Shown here: positions 9,301 through 18,600 of the stretch, in pieces
Layout of the letters: the number at the start of each line of letters is the position of its first letter
How positions within the stretch are numbered: position 1 is the first letter of the stretch
Assembly: GCF_038051945.1 (NCBI RefSeq)
Contig: NZ_CP150302.1
Coordinates: forward strand, 6,572,001-6,636,000
From: Paenibacillus sp. FSL H3-0469
Lineage (GTDB): Bacteria; Bacillota; Bacilli; Paenibacillales; Paenibacillaceae
Length of the DNA stretch: 64,000 nucleotides
Reading direction: 5' to 3'
Position numbers and translations under genes: made by a program
Notes under the pieces: generated by a model
The model's database searches: none
The model's input: only the letters and a program-made list of their open reading frames with translations
What the model was told of the DNA's origin: nothing

Positions 9301-10477
9301 TACGGATAACCTCTACATCCATAAGAAGCTGGCACCCTTCTCCACCCACAAATATAGGGTAAGAGCTATAAATGCGGCGGGAGCTGCCGAGTGGAGCGGA
9401 TACGTATCTGCAACCACTACCTTCGGCAAACCCTCTAATCTGAAGGCCTTAGCCAAGAATACAAGTATTGAATTTACGTGGGATAAGGTAGAGAGTGCGA
9501 CCGGCTATGATCTCCTGGTAGATGGTGAAGTTCTGAATAACGAAGAATCGCTATCCTATAAGCATACTGGATTAGAACCCTATTCCTGGCATAATTATCG
9601 GGTCAGAGCGAAGCAGGGAAGCTTCCTTGGAGAATGGAGCGAACCGCTGACGATTTCAACCGTACTCGGGATTCCGGGAAACGTAAAGACTGAGACCAAG
9701 AGCAATCAAATCCGATTATCCTGGGATTCCGTTAAGGGAGCCACCGGCTATGAAATTGAAGCGGACGGTACAATTATAGACAATGGTAGCAAGGTAACTT
9801 TTACACACACCGGATTGCTGCCAAACACTAAGCACAATTACCGGATACGGGCCAAGAACACTCAGGTCGTAAGTGATTGGAGTGAATGGACTACGATTGT
9901 AACTGGGGTTACAGCACCAGAGGTGCCTAAGAATTTTAGAGGCGAAGTTACTGTGAATTCGGTCAAGCTTGCCTGGGATTCCGTGAATGGTGCATCCGGC
10001 TATGATTTGGAAGTAGATGGACAAGTGATTTCGAATTCCAATCAGTTGGAATACACACACAGCGGACTTGAGCCCAATACAATGCACGCTTATCGTGTCC
10101 GGGCTAAGAATGCAGGAGCCACCAGCGACTGGTCAGAGCTTTTGAAGAAAACAACGACTCCTGCAGTAACGATCAAGCCGGAAAAGGATACTCAGCTTAA
10201 TTTTGTAATGATCATCCCTTATAAAAGTGACAAATCCGAGCGCAGAGTTACAGTCACCTATAATGCCAATGATCTTGAAGTCATGGATTTGCGCGCAGAG
10301 ACCCCGGACATAGAGCTTGAGATTGGCAGTATAGCAGGAACACCAGTGAATGTAATCCAGTTTGAACCGGGGAAAATTGTCTTCAGCGTACAAATGAGCA
10401 ATAAGGCTGCGATGAACACGATTATTTTCAATGCGAAGACGAATCAATTTACTAAAGTAACCTATACCATAGAGTAG
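6359..10477 (+). CDS. Large secreted multi-Fn3 / PA14 surface protein
   Basis: 1372 residues. A Sec signal peptide (about 1-35) is followed by a beta-rich domain resembling carbohydrate-binding modules (about 38-185), a repetitive Asn/Val-rich beta-helix-like region (about 280-470), a PA14 domain from GLKAEYYSG (about 482-610), eight consecutive Fn3 modules (about 620-1270; each with YEIEVDG- and YRVRAKN-type strands), and a C-terminal cohesin-like module (about 1272-1372). No LPXTG anchor is seen. I start at ATG 6359 because GGAGG lies just upstream and this places a proper signal peptide first; an earlier in-frame start at 6281 would lie inside the riboswitch. It is the first gene under riboswitch control. 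Likely role: matrix or carbohydrate-binding adhesin (inference). Confidence 0.88.
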   Translation: MTNRKSFICKVLCFIILAQILAPFVEFSGMKISAQDSILRIRFQPEEAPVQDGELADSGAVFSVKNQYSYGWNMDHTDATVSRDTYDDSGISSLTRIHPDGKWEIALDNGTYEVSVTVGDSVYSSNNSLSVENIKVMDGLTLEAGQHRTVKKKVAVEDGRLTLSQINAAGMETALNSIELSLVNTYTPALIPPQISMPFEPNKVVGDKVLLSGSMTNIHNAPPFIRVNGLQVEISRHIREQIESIEQQIQQVSQHAVAIGNSDIEAIQSSIRSSGKKPAIIAVGQLNLESSVTFGSAEQPVIVIVDGMNTNRKLNVTVYGSLILRGGLNANTELDVNVINPVPDENLGNLWVQGTVHLNNNSNVQVDNELFAGSLVYNNGSLDLSAERIVVQGNMNINTMVTMNVDEEMSIGEVVSNNSRAELNVAQGDLFVRDNVSVNNHLNITTGGLFAVGGNVISNQRPIIHTGNEQAGRTLLKYVLSGLKAEYYSGNDFTGKKAVKVDESISLAGPPVLGVPGIADQHFSVRWTGQIQPNYTDQYTFSARTSGGVRLWVNDQLLVDAWTTKQHVEQGTIQLEAGKKYDLKMEYANDMGNPQASLSWESEQQTREVIPSVSLRPFSIPAINASATDSAITLNWPALFNADGYEVEFDKEVTVLGSEPDFSKGELSPGTEHLYRIRAISGDIKGEWSITSSYWTLPAAPLNIQMNATSHTITLEWEPVIGASSYEIEVNNSTKNIGAVLTYQETDLNPNMPKVFRIRAVNSSGAGAWSEVVTKTTLVGVPSKLQGTADEQSIHLHWDAVSGAASYDLEVDGTVNNNILDNSYIHGSLQSNSKHSYRVRAKNDDGISEWSNTITVHTLPGVPQNLTAQVEGSSVHVAWDPVTGATGYDIEVDGDVLDNELKLEFTHSQLALNSEHTYRVRAKNDERVGSWTQTMVYSTHAGVPANIQTSAKSNEITITWDIVAGALSYDIELDGATILNVTDNLYIHKKLAPFSTHKYRVRAINAAGAAEWSGYVSATTTFGKPSNLKALAKNTSIEFTWDKVESATGYDLLVDGEVLNNEESLSYKHTGLEPYSWHNYRVRAKQGSFLGEWSEPLTISTVLGIPGNVKTETKSNQIRLSWDSVKGATGYEIEADGTIIDNGSKVTFTHTGLLPNTKHNYRIRAKNTQVVSDWSEWTTIVTGVTAPEVPKNFRGEVTVNSVKLAWDSVNGASGYDLEVDGQVISNSNQLEYTHSGLEPNTMHAYRVRAKNAGATSDWSELLKKTTTPAVTIKPEKDTQLNFVMIIPYKSDKSERRVTVTYNANDLEVMDLRAETPDIELEIGSIAGTPVNVIQFEPGKIVFSVQMSNKAAMNTIIFNAKTNQFTKVTYTIE

Positions 10478-10502
10478 ATTTAATAGCGGTAGGAGAGGAA
10501 CT

Positions 10503-13500
10503 ATGAAGGATATGCTGAAAAGATGGATATCTATTTTATGTGTTTTTTTAATGGTTACGTTGATTCTATTTCCAGGGGGATCACAGGTTAAAGCAGCAGG
10601 GGAGTCTAATATTATTAGCTTTGCAGATCTCCACTTCGATGGTTTCATAAAAACGGCTGAATATGTTCCGGACATGGGTAATATTGCGGAAATTACGTTG
10701 GATATGCCAGGAATTACGCTCAAGAATATTCGCTTTGATCTATCAACAAGACAAATGATCTACGATATCGCCTTGGACCATGCAGCCGTTATGACTTCAG
10801 GCTCAAGAACCCTTTGGGACAATGGATATCAACGTACAAGATACTTGGACATAGCTGTTTATGCGAGTAATTCGAGCAATGGTTCAAGTGCAGAGTACTA
10901 TACACATACAAGTGTAGAAAATTTGGATTGGAATTTCACTACCAGCAACACATTTATATCCAATGCAAGTGATTTTGTTGTGCAGCATGGGGGAGAACTG
11001 ACTGGTGGAATTCCAACAAAGATCAGTATTGGGGTATATGCAGGGGATAGTAACCATAGGCCATATGAGCCTTCTAATGGCTGGAGAAACTCACTATCTG
11101 AATATCTCCCAGCGCAAAATTTAATCTCCAATGCAGCCCCTACAATTACCATACCAACACCCAACGGACAGCAGCTTGGCCCAAGCTCCCTGTTCATTCC
11201 TGTAATAGGGGTATCAGATTCGAATGGTGATGCGCTAGAGCTGAAATATTATATAGATTCAGAGGCAGCTGCAAGGGAAAGTAAGACGATAACCAATACA
11301 GCTACAACTCAAAATGTATCCTTTAATCCATTGAACATAGCAGCTTTACCGGAAGGCAGCCATACCATCCGCTTTACAGCCAATGACGGAAAAGTCACCA
11401 CTCAGAATTCTGTAACCATCTTTGTAGATAAATCCCCTCCGGTGATTGGAAATATCAATATTATTTCTTCAGACTCACAGGTTCAGATATCGGGAACAGC
11501 CGCAGATTCCATATCAGGATTGGATAACGTTCCATATCATTACACAGTCGGAAGTCAGTCGAGCGGATGGACTACACAGCCAAGCTTTACTGCAACAGGA
11601 TTAACCTCCAATACCGCATTTTATACCAAGATTGAAGCCAGAGATAAAGTGGGGAATATCGCTGTTCATGAGCAGAATGTCTATACGAGAGCGCAGGTTC
11701 CATCACTATCTGTTCAGCAAAATGGTGAAACCTCGCTAATGATGCAGCTTCATGATCAGAATGCAGCTTCAACCCAATATTTGATTCAATCGGGTACTGC
11801 ATATGTTACTCCTTCCGGCACTCTCAGTTCTTCGCCTGTATGGTTTACCCCGTCTAATAAGACAGTAGTGATTAACGGTTTAACAGCAAATACTTCTTAC
11901 TCCTTCCAGGTAAAAGCAAGAAATAACGAAGGGGTAGAGACAGGGTTCGGAGGGCCGGCAAGCGGAACTACACTAGCCGCTGCACCGGGCGGAATTACTG
12001 CAGAAGCTTCACAGCAATGGATTAAGCTTGCATGGCCTCCATCAGCGGGTGCCTTAGGTTATGAGGTAGAGGCAGGTGGAGCGATTATCAATAATGGAAC
12101 CTCTACTTCCTATACGCACAATGGATTATTATCCAATACTCAGCACACCTATAGAGTTAGAATTATCAATCCGGGAGGTACGAGTAGCTGGAGTCAGGCT
12201 TTTACTCAAATGACACTGCCTGAACCGCCGGTTTCTCCTGTCAATTTATTGACAGTCCCATCGCAGAAATTCGTTTCATTAACCTGGGATTTGGTTCCTC
12301 ATGCTACGCGGTATGAAGTGGAAGCCGATGGAGTTGTGACGGATAACGGAACCCTTAACTCCTTCACGCACAAAGATCTGGAAGCTTCAACGGATCATAC
12401 CTATCGTGTAAGAGCAGGTAACTTAGGAGGGGTGAGTGAATGGAGCGCGCCCGCCATACAACAGACTTGGCCTAATCCGCCAGAGACCCCTACGGAAATA
12501 TCTGCAGTGCAGGATATTCATACGGTAACTGTGAAGTGGGAGGAGATGGAACGGGCCAGCGGCTACGAGATTGAGGTGGACGGGCTAATTATCGACAACA
12601 AGCAATTGACCAGCTATACACATGAAGGATTAGATGCACTTAGCGGTCATACCTATAGAATTCGCGCAGTTAATATAGGAGGCAAAAGTAAGTGGAGCTC
12701 TCCTCTGGATGTAACCACTCATCCGGAAATACCGGATGTACCCACGAACATCATGACTACAGCGGATGAAGGACAGATTACAGCATCTTGGCACAATGTT
12801 CCTCACACGGATAGCTACGATATTGAAGTGGATGGCGGTACTATAACCACTGTGAAGGAGAATCTGTTCGTGCATGACCAGCTCGCTGCAGATTCCAAAC
12901 ATACCTATAGAATCAGAGCCGCTAATATTAGCGGAACAAGCGAATGGTCCAAACCGATAACCATGACTACCATGCCTGCAGGAATGAATACAGATTCCTT
13001 AACAAATGTAGTAGCGGTAGTGACGAATAAGTCTATAACTCTGTCCTGGGATACGGTTGCCGCGAATGCAAGATATGAAATAGAAGTAGACGGCAAATTA
13101 TTGGATAACGCTGCGGACACGATTTATAATCATACCGGACTGAAAGCGGAAGAATACCATCTCTATAAAATTAGAGTGAAGCAAGGAAATGAACTTGGAG
13201 ACTGGGTGGCAGTATTAGCACTCTCTACACTTCCCAACCTGCCTGACTCCCCTTCCAAAATAGATGGATTTGCCCAAAACAACTCGATTGAATTGCGCTG
13301 GGAGAAGATGGACGGGGCGAATGGCTACCAGCTTGAAGTAGATGGAAAGACGATCGATGTCGGTAACAATATAACCTATCAGCATAACGAGCTTACTTCG
13401 GGAACCGCTCATACGTACCGGGTAAGAGCAAAAAATACATCAGGAGTGACTGCCTGGAGCCCTTCTCTACAGAAGAGTACTACCAGTCCGGATTACGTGC

Positions 13501-13820
13501 TTAAAGTTAAGAAGGATAAGGAAGCAAGTCTGACTCTGCTGGCTCAGAATGTGCAGGATTTCAGCGAACTGGAATTTGTAGTGACCTATAATCCGGATGA
13601 GCTTGAATTAACCGACTTATATGATTTCACTCCAGCCAGAGATCTCTCTAATGGAAAGATTGCCGGTTCTAATTTAACTGCTACATATACCCCTGGGAAA
13701 ATCACTTATTCCATCGATCAGAATGTTGTACCCGGAACCTCTTGGTCTGGAGAGATTGCTACGCTCACTTTCAAATCGAAAATAACGGGTGATAGCAACG
13801 TAAAAGTTACAGTAGATTGA
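10503..13820 (+). CDS. Second secreted Fn3 protein with cohesin-like C-terminus
   Basis: 1105 residues with a Sec signal peptide ending near VKAAGES (about residue 34). The N-terminal 180 residues are unassigned. Next come cadherin/Big-like beta modules (about 215-490) and six well-formed Fn3 modules (about 491-994) very similar to those of the preceding gene. The C-terminal 110 residues (FSELEFVVTYNPDELELTDL and onwards) resemble a cohesin fold and correspond to the end of the upstream protein. The start follows GGTAGGAGAGG. The gap to the previous gene is 25 bases, so the two are co-transcribed. The paralogous tails suggest that both proteins dock to the same partner or matrix (inference). 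Confidence 0.87.
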   Translation: MKDMLKRWISILCVFLMVTLILFPGGSQVKAAGESNIISFADLHFDGFIKTAEYVPDMGNIAEITLDMPGITLKNIRFDLSTRQMIYDIALDHAAVMTSGSRTLWDNGYQRTRYLDIAVYASNSSNGSSAEYYTHTSVENLDWNFTTSNTFISNASDFVVQHGGELTGGIPTKISIGVYAGDSNHRPYEPSNGWRNSLSEYLPAQNLISNAAPTITIPTPNGQQLGPSSLFIPVIGVSDSNGDALELKYYIDSEAAARESKTITNTATTQNVSFNPLNIAALPEGSHTIRFTANDGKVTTQNSVTIFVDKSPPVIGNINIISSDSQVQISGTAADSISGLDNVPYHYTVGSQSSGWTTQPSFTATGLTSNTAFYTKIEARDKVGNIAVHEQNVYTRAQVPSLSVQQNGETSLMMQLHDQNAASTQYLIQSGTAYVTPSGTLSSSPVWFTPSNKTVVINGLTANTSYSFQVKARNNEGVETGFGGPASGTTLAAAPGGITAEASQQWIKLAWPPSAGALGYEVEAGGAIINNGTSTSYTHNGLLSNTQHTYRVRIINPGGTSSWSQAFTQMTLPEPPVSPVNLLTVPSQKFVSLTWDLVPHATRYEVEADGVVTDNGTLNSFTHKDLEASTDHTYRVRAGNLGGVSEWSAPAIQQTWPNPPETPTEISAVQDIHTVTVKWEEMERASGYEIEVDGLIIDNKQLTSYTHEGLDALSGHTYRIRAVNIGGKSKWSSPLDVTTHPEIPDVPTNIMTTADEGQITASWHNVPHTDSYDIEVDGGTITTVKENLFVHDQLAADSKHTYRIRAANISGTSEWSKPITMTTMPAGMNTDSLTNVVAVVTNKSITLSWDTVAANARYEIEVDGKLLDNAADTIYNHTGLKAEEYHLYKIRVKQGNELGDWVAVLALSTLPNLPDSPSKIDGFAQNNSIELRWEKMDGANGYQLEVDGKTIDVGNNITYQHNELTSGTAHTYRVRAKNTSGVTAWSPSLQKSTTSPDYVLKVKKDKEASLTLLAQNVQDFSELEFVVTYNPDELELTDLYDFTPARDLSNGKIAGSNLTATYTPGKITYSIDQNVVPGTSWSGEIATLTFKSKITGDSNVKVTVD

Positions 13821-13842
13821 ATGATAAGTAAGGAGAATGGTA

Positions 13843-14778
13843 ATGATCCGCAAGCGAAAATACAGATATATATCCATAGCAATCATAGTGGCGTTGCTGG
13901 CTGAAGCAGCCATTGTGACCTTTCCAAGACTTAACCGGGATTCAGCAGTACAAGAGTCTTCCCAGCAACAAGATGAACAGACGGCGGCCGAGCTCTCTAA
14001 CCTGAGCGGAGTTGCGGCAGTAAAGATTATGGAAATGAAAAAATCAGGTTCTTCATGGAATGAAATTACGGAGTCTCTGAAGCAGCAGCTTCCAGCGAAC
14101 AATACGGAAGACAAGCAGGGGCGTTCAAATCTGCTTCATGAGGCTGGTCTGGGTGAGGAGTTACTTAAGGAACTTCGTCAGAAGGGCTTCCAGGATGACG
14201 AGATCATGGAAGCCAAAATGCTGGCAGAGAGAACCATGCAGCAGTTAAAAGAAGTAGTCAGCAGCGTAGCGTCTATGGTGGAGAAACCAGAAGCATCCGC
14301 AGAACCGTTCCGTTCAGATGAAGAGGGATTGCAATATACGTATGTAACGATTAATGAGCAATTTAATGAGGGAGAGGCCGTTACTCTCCTTCTTACCTTG
14401 CAGCAAGAGTTCGGTTCCATGGAGGCCGTAATGAATGAATATTTACTGTCGCTGCAGATTGGGCTGAATCTCAAGGACTATAGCACTGACCCCAAAAAGT
14501 ATCAGGAAACTAAAGAACAACAAACCATCACACTCAAAGAGAGCGAGATAGTAACGCTGGACGCTCTGGAGAAGAGGATGCTGGAGCAATTACAGCAGGG
14601 GAATGAAGCACCCGATCTTGAAGTTTCAGAGAGGGACCCTGACCCCAATAATATTGTAACCGAAGAAAAGGAGTCACTGATTCCCGATATCAATCCGCCT
14701 ACGGTGCAGGATGTGAGACCGGAAAATCCAGGTGAAGCAGTCAGACAAGAAATTCAGGCGATGAATCCTAATTACTAA
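13843..14778 (+). CDS. Exported or membrane-anchored helical protein, family not recognised
   Basis: 311 residues. A basic N-terminus and one hydrophobic helix (about 8-27) form a signal peptide or anchor; the rest is Gln/Glu/Leu-rich and probably helical, with a C-terminal acidic, proline-containing tail. It contains motifs such as IMEMKKSGSSWNEITESLK that resemble the SAGKTWETLF segment of the next protein, so the two may be distant relatives. Start 13843 is preferred over 13837 because TAAGGAG then has a seven-base spacing. It is encoded between the Fn3 proteins and the RHS protein, so a role in their assembly, anchoring or export is possible but unproven. Confidence 0.75.
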   Translation: MIRKRKYRYISIAIIVALLAEAAIVTFPRLNRDSAVQESSQQQDEQTAAELSNLSGVAAVKIMEMKKSGSSWNEITESLKQQLPANNTEDKQGRSNLLHEAGLGEELLKELRQKGFQDDEIMEAKMLAERTMQQLKEVVSSVASMVEKPEASAEPFRSDEEGLQYTYVTINEQFNEGEAVTLLLTLQQEFGSMEAVMNEYLLSLQIGLNLKDYSTDPKKYQETKEQQTITLKESEIVTLDALEKRMLEQLQQGNEAPDLEVSERDPDPNNIVTEEKESLIPDINPPTVQDVRPENPGEAVRQEIQAMNPNY

Positions 14779-14795
14779 TAGAGGAGTTAAGAGGA

Positions 14796-15590
14796 ATGAA
14801 CAAACGCAAGGTCATTCAAGCTTCCGCTTTAATCATCATTCTAGTTTTGGTGTTCCAGGCAGGAGTATTTGCCTATGCTAAGGTGGCCGTTACTCCTAAA
14901 GCGGAGACTGAAGAAGGTCAGGAAACGAATGCTGGACCTGTACAGTCTGAAGTGGTTCAGAGTTCATATGATCAGTTCCTGAAAGATTTCAGTGTTCAAG
15001 AGACATACCGTAAGCAGATTGAAGAGCTGGTTGCCGGCGGATATAGCCGTGCTGCTGTCATGATCGCCTACGACTTCTTATACCACAACTTCGGGAATGT
15101 GAATGATTGGACCGCATTGCTTGAGGCCAGAAGCGCAGGCAAGACCTGGGAGACACTTTTCACCCAATATCGTGAGACTCATAAAGAGTTTATCCCCAGA
15201 TCCTTCGAATCAGAAGAACTTGAGCTGCTAATGCAGGTGCAAGGAGCGACCTCTGACGATATTATGATCGCGGACAGGCTATCTTTCGTAACCGGTAAGC
15301 TGTTTGGAAATTTATTGAATGAGAAACTGAAAAATGGTAAATGGAGCAGTGTTTTCGAACGGGAAAAGGTATTGTATAGCGGAAATCCATTTCCAAGGGT
15401 TCAGATAACAGAGGAAGAAGTTCGTAAATATACTGGGGATGGTAAGCTTTCCGAGCAGCAGGTTACACATGCTTTTGTACTGGCACAGAAGCTTGGAGAG
15501 TCAGCCAAAGTTGTAGTTGCTAGAGTTGCGCAAGGTTTTTCAGATGAAATGATTATGGCCCAAACCTATACGGAAAAGTACGGAGAATAA
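14796..15590 (+). CDS. Exported helical protein, family not recognised
   Basis: 264 residues with a clear signal peptide (MNKRKVIQASALIIILVLVF onwards, cleavage possible after FAYA near residue 28). The mature part is soluble and helical. It holds short repeats of the form AYDFLYHNFG..DWTALLEARS..G.TWE and AFVLAQKLGESAKVVVARVAQG, which suggests a small tandem helical array. It starts 17 bases after the preceding gene behind GAGGAGTTAAGAGG and ends 26 bases before the RHS gene. I do not recognise a family. Its constant position beside the giant RHS protein suggests a dedicated accessory. Confidence 0.75.
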   Translation: MNKRKVIQASALIIILVLVFQAGVFAYAKVAVTPKAETEEGQETNAGPVQSEVVQSSYDQFLKDFSVQETYRKQIEELVAGGYSRAAVMIAYDFLYHNFGNVNDWTALLEARSAGKTWETLFTQYRETHKEFIPRSFESEELELLMQVQGATSDDIMIADRLSFVTGKLFGNLLNEKLKNGKWSSVFEREKVLYSGNPFPRVQITEEEVRKYTGDGKLSEQQVTHAFVLAQKLGESAKVVVARVAQGFSDEMIMAQTYTEKYGE

Positions 15591-15616
15591 TTTAACAGGC
15601 AGACGGGGGTAGCTTT

Positions 15617-18600
15617 GTGAAGAAAGCATGTATCCGAATATCATTGGCTTCTTTTATCTTGATGATGTTTTTCTTACCGGCAGCAAGTGCCGAGACTTTA
15701 CAGGATCAATTGAACAATCTGGTAGGTCCCAAACAAAAGTACAATACTATGCTCTCACCGGCATATTTAAGAACCAATGAAACGATTGACGAAATTAGTC
15801 CTCAGAGTGGTTCACTAACCATCACTCAGACAGATTATGTCCTGCCTGGCAAGAACGGATTAGATCTTGAATTCAAACGAATCTATAAGAATGAAACAGC
15901 GAATGTGCAAGAGATGGAAGTGAATTATGTAGACGGAGCGTGGGTAGACAGAGCCTTCTCTTACGCCAAAACCTCCTCCTTCTATGAGGATAGATATAAC
16001 CTTGGTATGGGTATGCGCTTCTCCTTCCCGAATATTGAAGTGAAGGTCAATTCGGACGGCTCCAGCCATAAGTTTTTGCATACAGACAGCGGGGATGTGT
16101 ATCGCCTTAAGCCTGCGAATCAGGATGGGGCTTATGTATTTTTGCCGGAGGGCCAGACTGTGAAAGATGTGGTAGTCCGTGAGACTGCCGCTTATCACAA
16201 TGGACAAGCAGACGGAACCTCCAAGTATGTAATGACAGGCAAGGATGGGAAGAACACCTATTTCGCCGAAGACGGCCGGATCTTGGGTATCGTGGACCGG
16301 TATGGCAACACTATTAATTTTCAGTATGAATCATTGAATTATTATATGGATGGTCATTCCATTAACAAGAAGCTGATCTCCAAAATTACGGATTCAGTGG
16401 GGCGCGATACAACGATTGAATACAAAGAGGATTTCAATTACACAGTAGGCCCGATCAGCATTGATTCTTCTGTAAGTGCGAACAACTATTATAACGCATC
16501 GCAAAGCCCCAATAACACGGATTCCGGAGACCTAAAGGGTAAGTTCCAAGTGATTGTCCATCTTCCGGGAGATAAAAGTATTGTGTATGACAAGTCAGCG
16601 GCGCTCGTTAATGATTCCAAGCATGTTATACGGACCCGGCTGCAGAGGGTGTATGACACGGATGCGAAACCGAAATTCATGTTCTGGTATGAACAGCCTG
16701 ATCTGGGCTTCACCTACTTCAATAAAGATAAATATTCTGCGTATTCCCGTTACGAGAATCTTGTACTGGTAGATGAAGTGAAGAGCAATAAGGCGAAGAG
16801 CTATGTATACAACACCTACACTAAACGGTTGAACGAAGGCAGTATGCAGTACAGAAAGATTTTTGAGAGTAATGATCTGATCAAGAAAGGGTTCGATCCT
16901 GCCAAACCCAACTTTCTGGATAAATTCGTAACCGATACCTATAACAAGAAGACCTACACCTATACCAATGAAGCTGACGGGTACGGCACGGCAGACTATA
17001 AGCAGGATGATAAGGCCTATCTTAAAGATACATACCGTTATTACACAACCATTACAGATGTTAACGGCAGCACTGTGAAATATACATACAACGGTAATCA
17101 GGAAATGATTCTCACTGAGAAGCTGGGAAAGAATCACAAGGAGACCGTTACCAGTGAGCATGATGAGCTGAAGTTGGTCAAGAAACAAGAGACGCTTATC
17201 TATCAAGTAGCTGGCGGACAGGCTACAGGTGAGCCGGTTCATAGCATTGAGAACTACCGTTATGATGAGTACGGCAATATGACCAGTCATACCGGACCCA
17301 TTGCTGAACGTGACAGCAAGGGTTATCCGGTGAACAATGAACACACCGAACTATTTACCTATGATATTAATAAATATCATATTCTGACCCAGAAGACCTG
17401 GAAGCTGGATCAGAATAGGGCGGCTCAGACCAACTATGAGCTTGACAGTAAAGGCAATGTAATTAAAGAGAGCAAAGCAACGAATGATCCGGCGAATCCC
17501 TGGCTAGTCACAGAGTACGCCTATGATTCCTATGGCAATCTGATCCGTAAAACGGCACATGACCGTTCGCAGGATTTCACCACGTACTATGAATATAGTA
17601 TCGATGCCAATGGTACAAATACCAAAGGGGCTTACCTGACCAAGCAATATCAGCAGGCGGATGGCAAGACTTATGCCAAAACCTACGCCTATGATATGCA
17701 GACCGGCAATATCCTTAGTGAGATCGATGCGAATGGCAACAAGACATCGTATCAATACGATGCAGTGGGCCGTGTACTCAAGAACATCAGACCGGATAAT
17801 AAGGCGCTGCAGTACGAATACCTGGAGAGCCCGTATGCCAACTTCAAGATCCAGTACACGGATGCGGGGAATTACAAGTATCTGAATGAGTATGATATTC
17901 AGGGGAATTTGTTGAACCATAGCATCAATAGCCAAGGTACATGGGAGAGGTTATCCTCCCTGCAATATGATGCTTTTGGCAATCTGACTAAAGAAATGAA
18001 TAGTAATGGACACAGTACTCGCTATACCTACGACAGCAATCAGCAGATTGTGGAGAAATCCTTCTATGACAATGATAAGGCGCTTAAGGCAGCTGTGAAA
18101 ATTGATTATCAGATCAATTCTTCTCCCCAGTTTCCTATGCTTATGACGATTACGAATGAAGAAGGCTATGGTAAAAGGTACTACTATGACCTTGAGAGCC
18201 AATTGATCAAGCAAGAGGTTACGCCGGATCGTCAGACGTATTACGCCTCAACCTTCACTTATGACTATGTCGGCAACCTCATAACAGACACTGACGAAGG
18301 CAAACATACTACACTTTATACTTATGATGCCTTGGGAAGAAAGATTAGCGCCACTGATGCACTGGGTAACACGACAGAATATGGCTATAACGCGATGGAG
18401 CAACCGGTCTCCGAGAAAGCTCCCGGCGGGAAAATCACAGAGTGGATCTACGATGGATTGGGTAGAAACACCATTCAAAAAATATATCAGGCGGGAACTT
18501 CGGATTATTTCTATACAAATAGCCAATATGATGCGGTGAATAACAGAATTAAACTTACGCAAGGGCTATATTCAGCAGGAGCTAACAAGGACTCTTCAAT

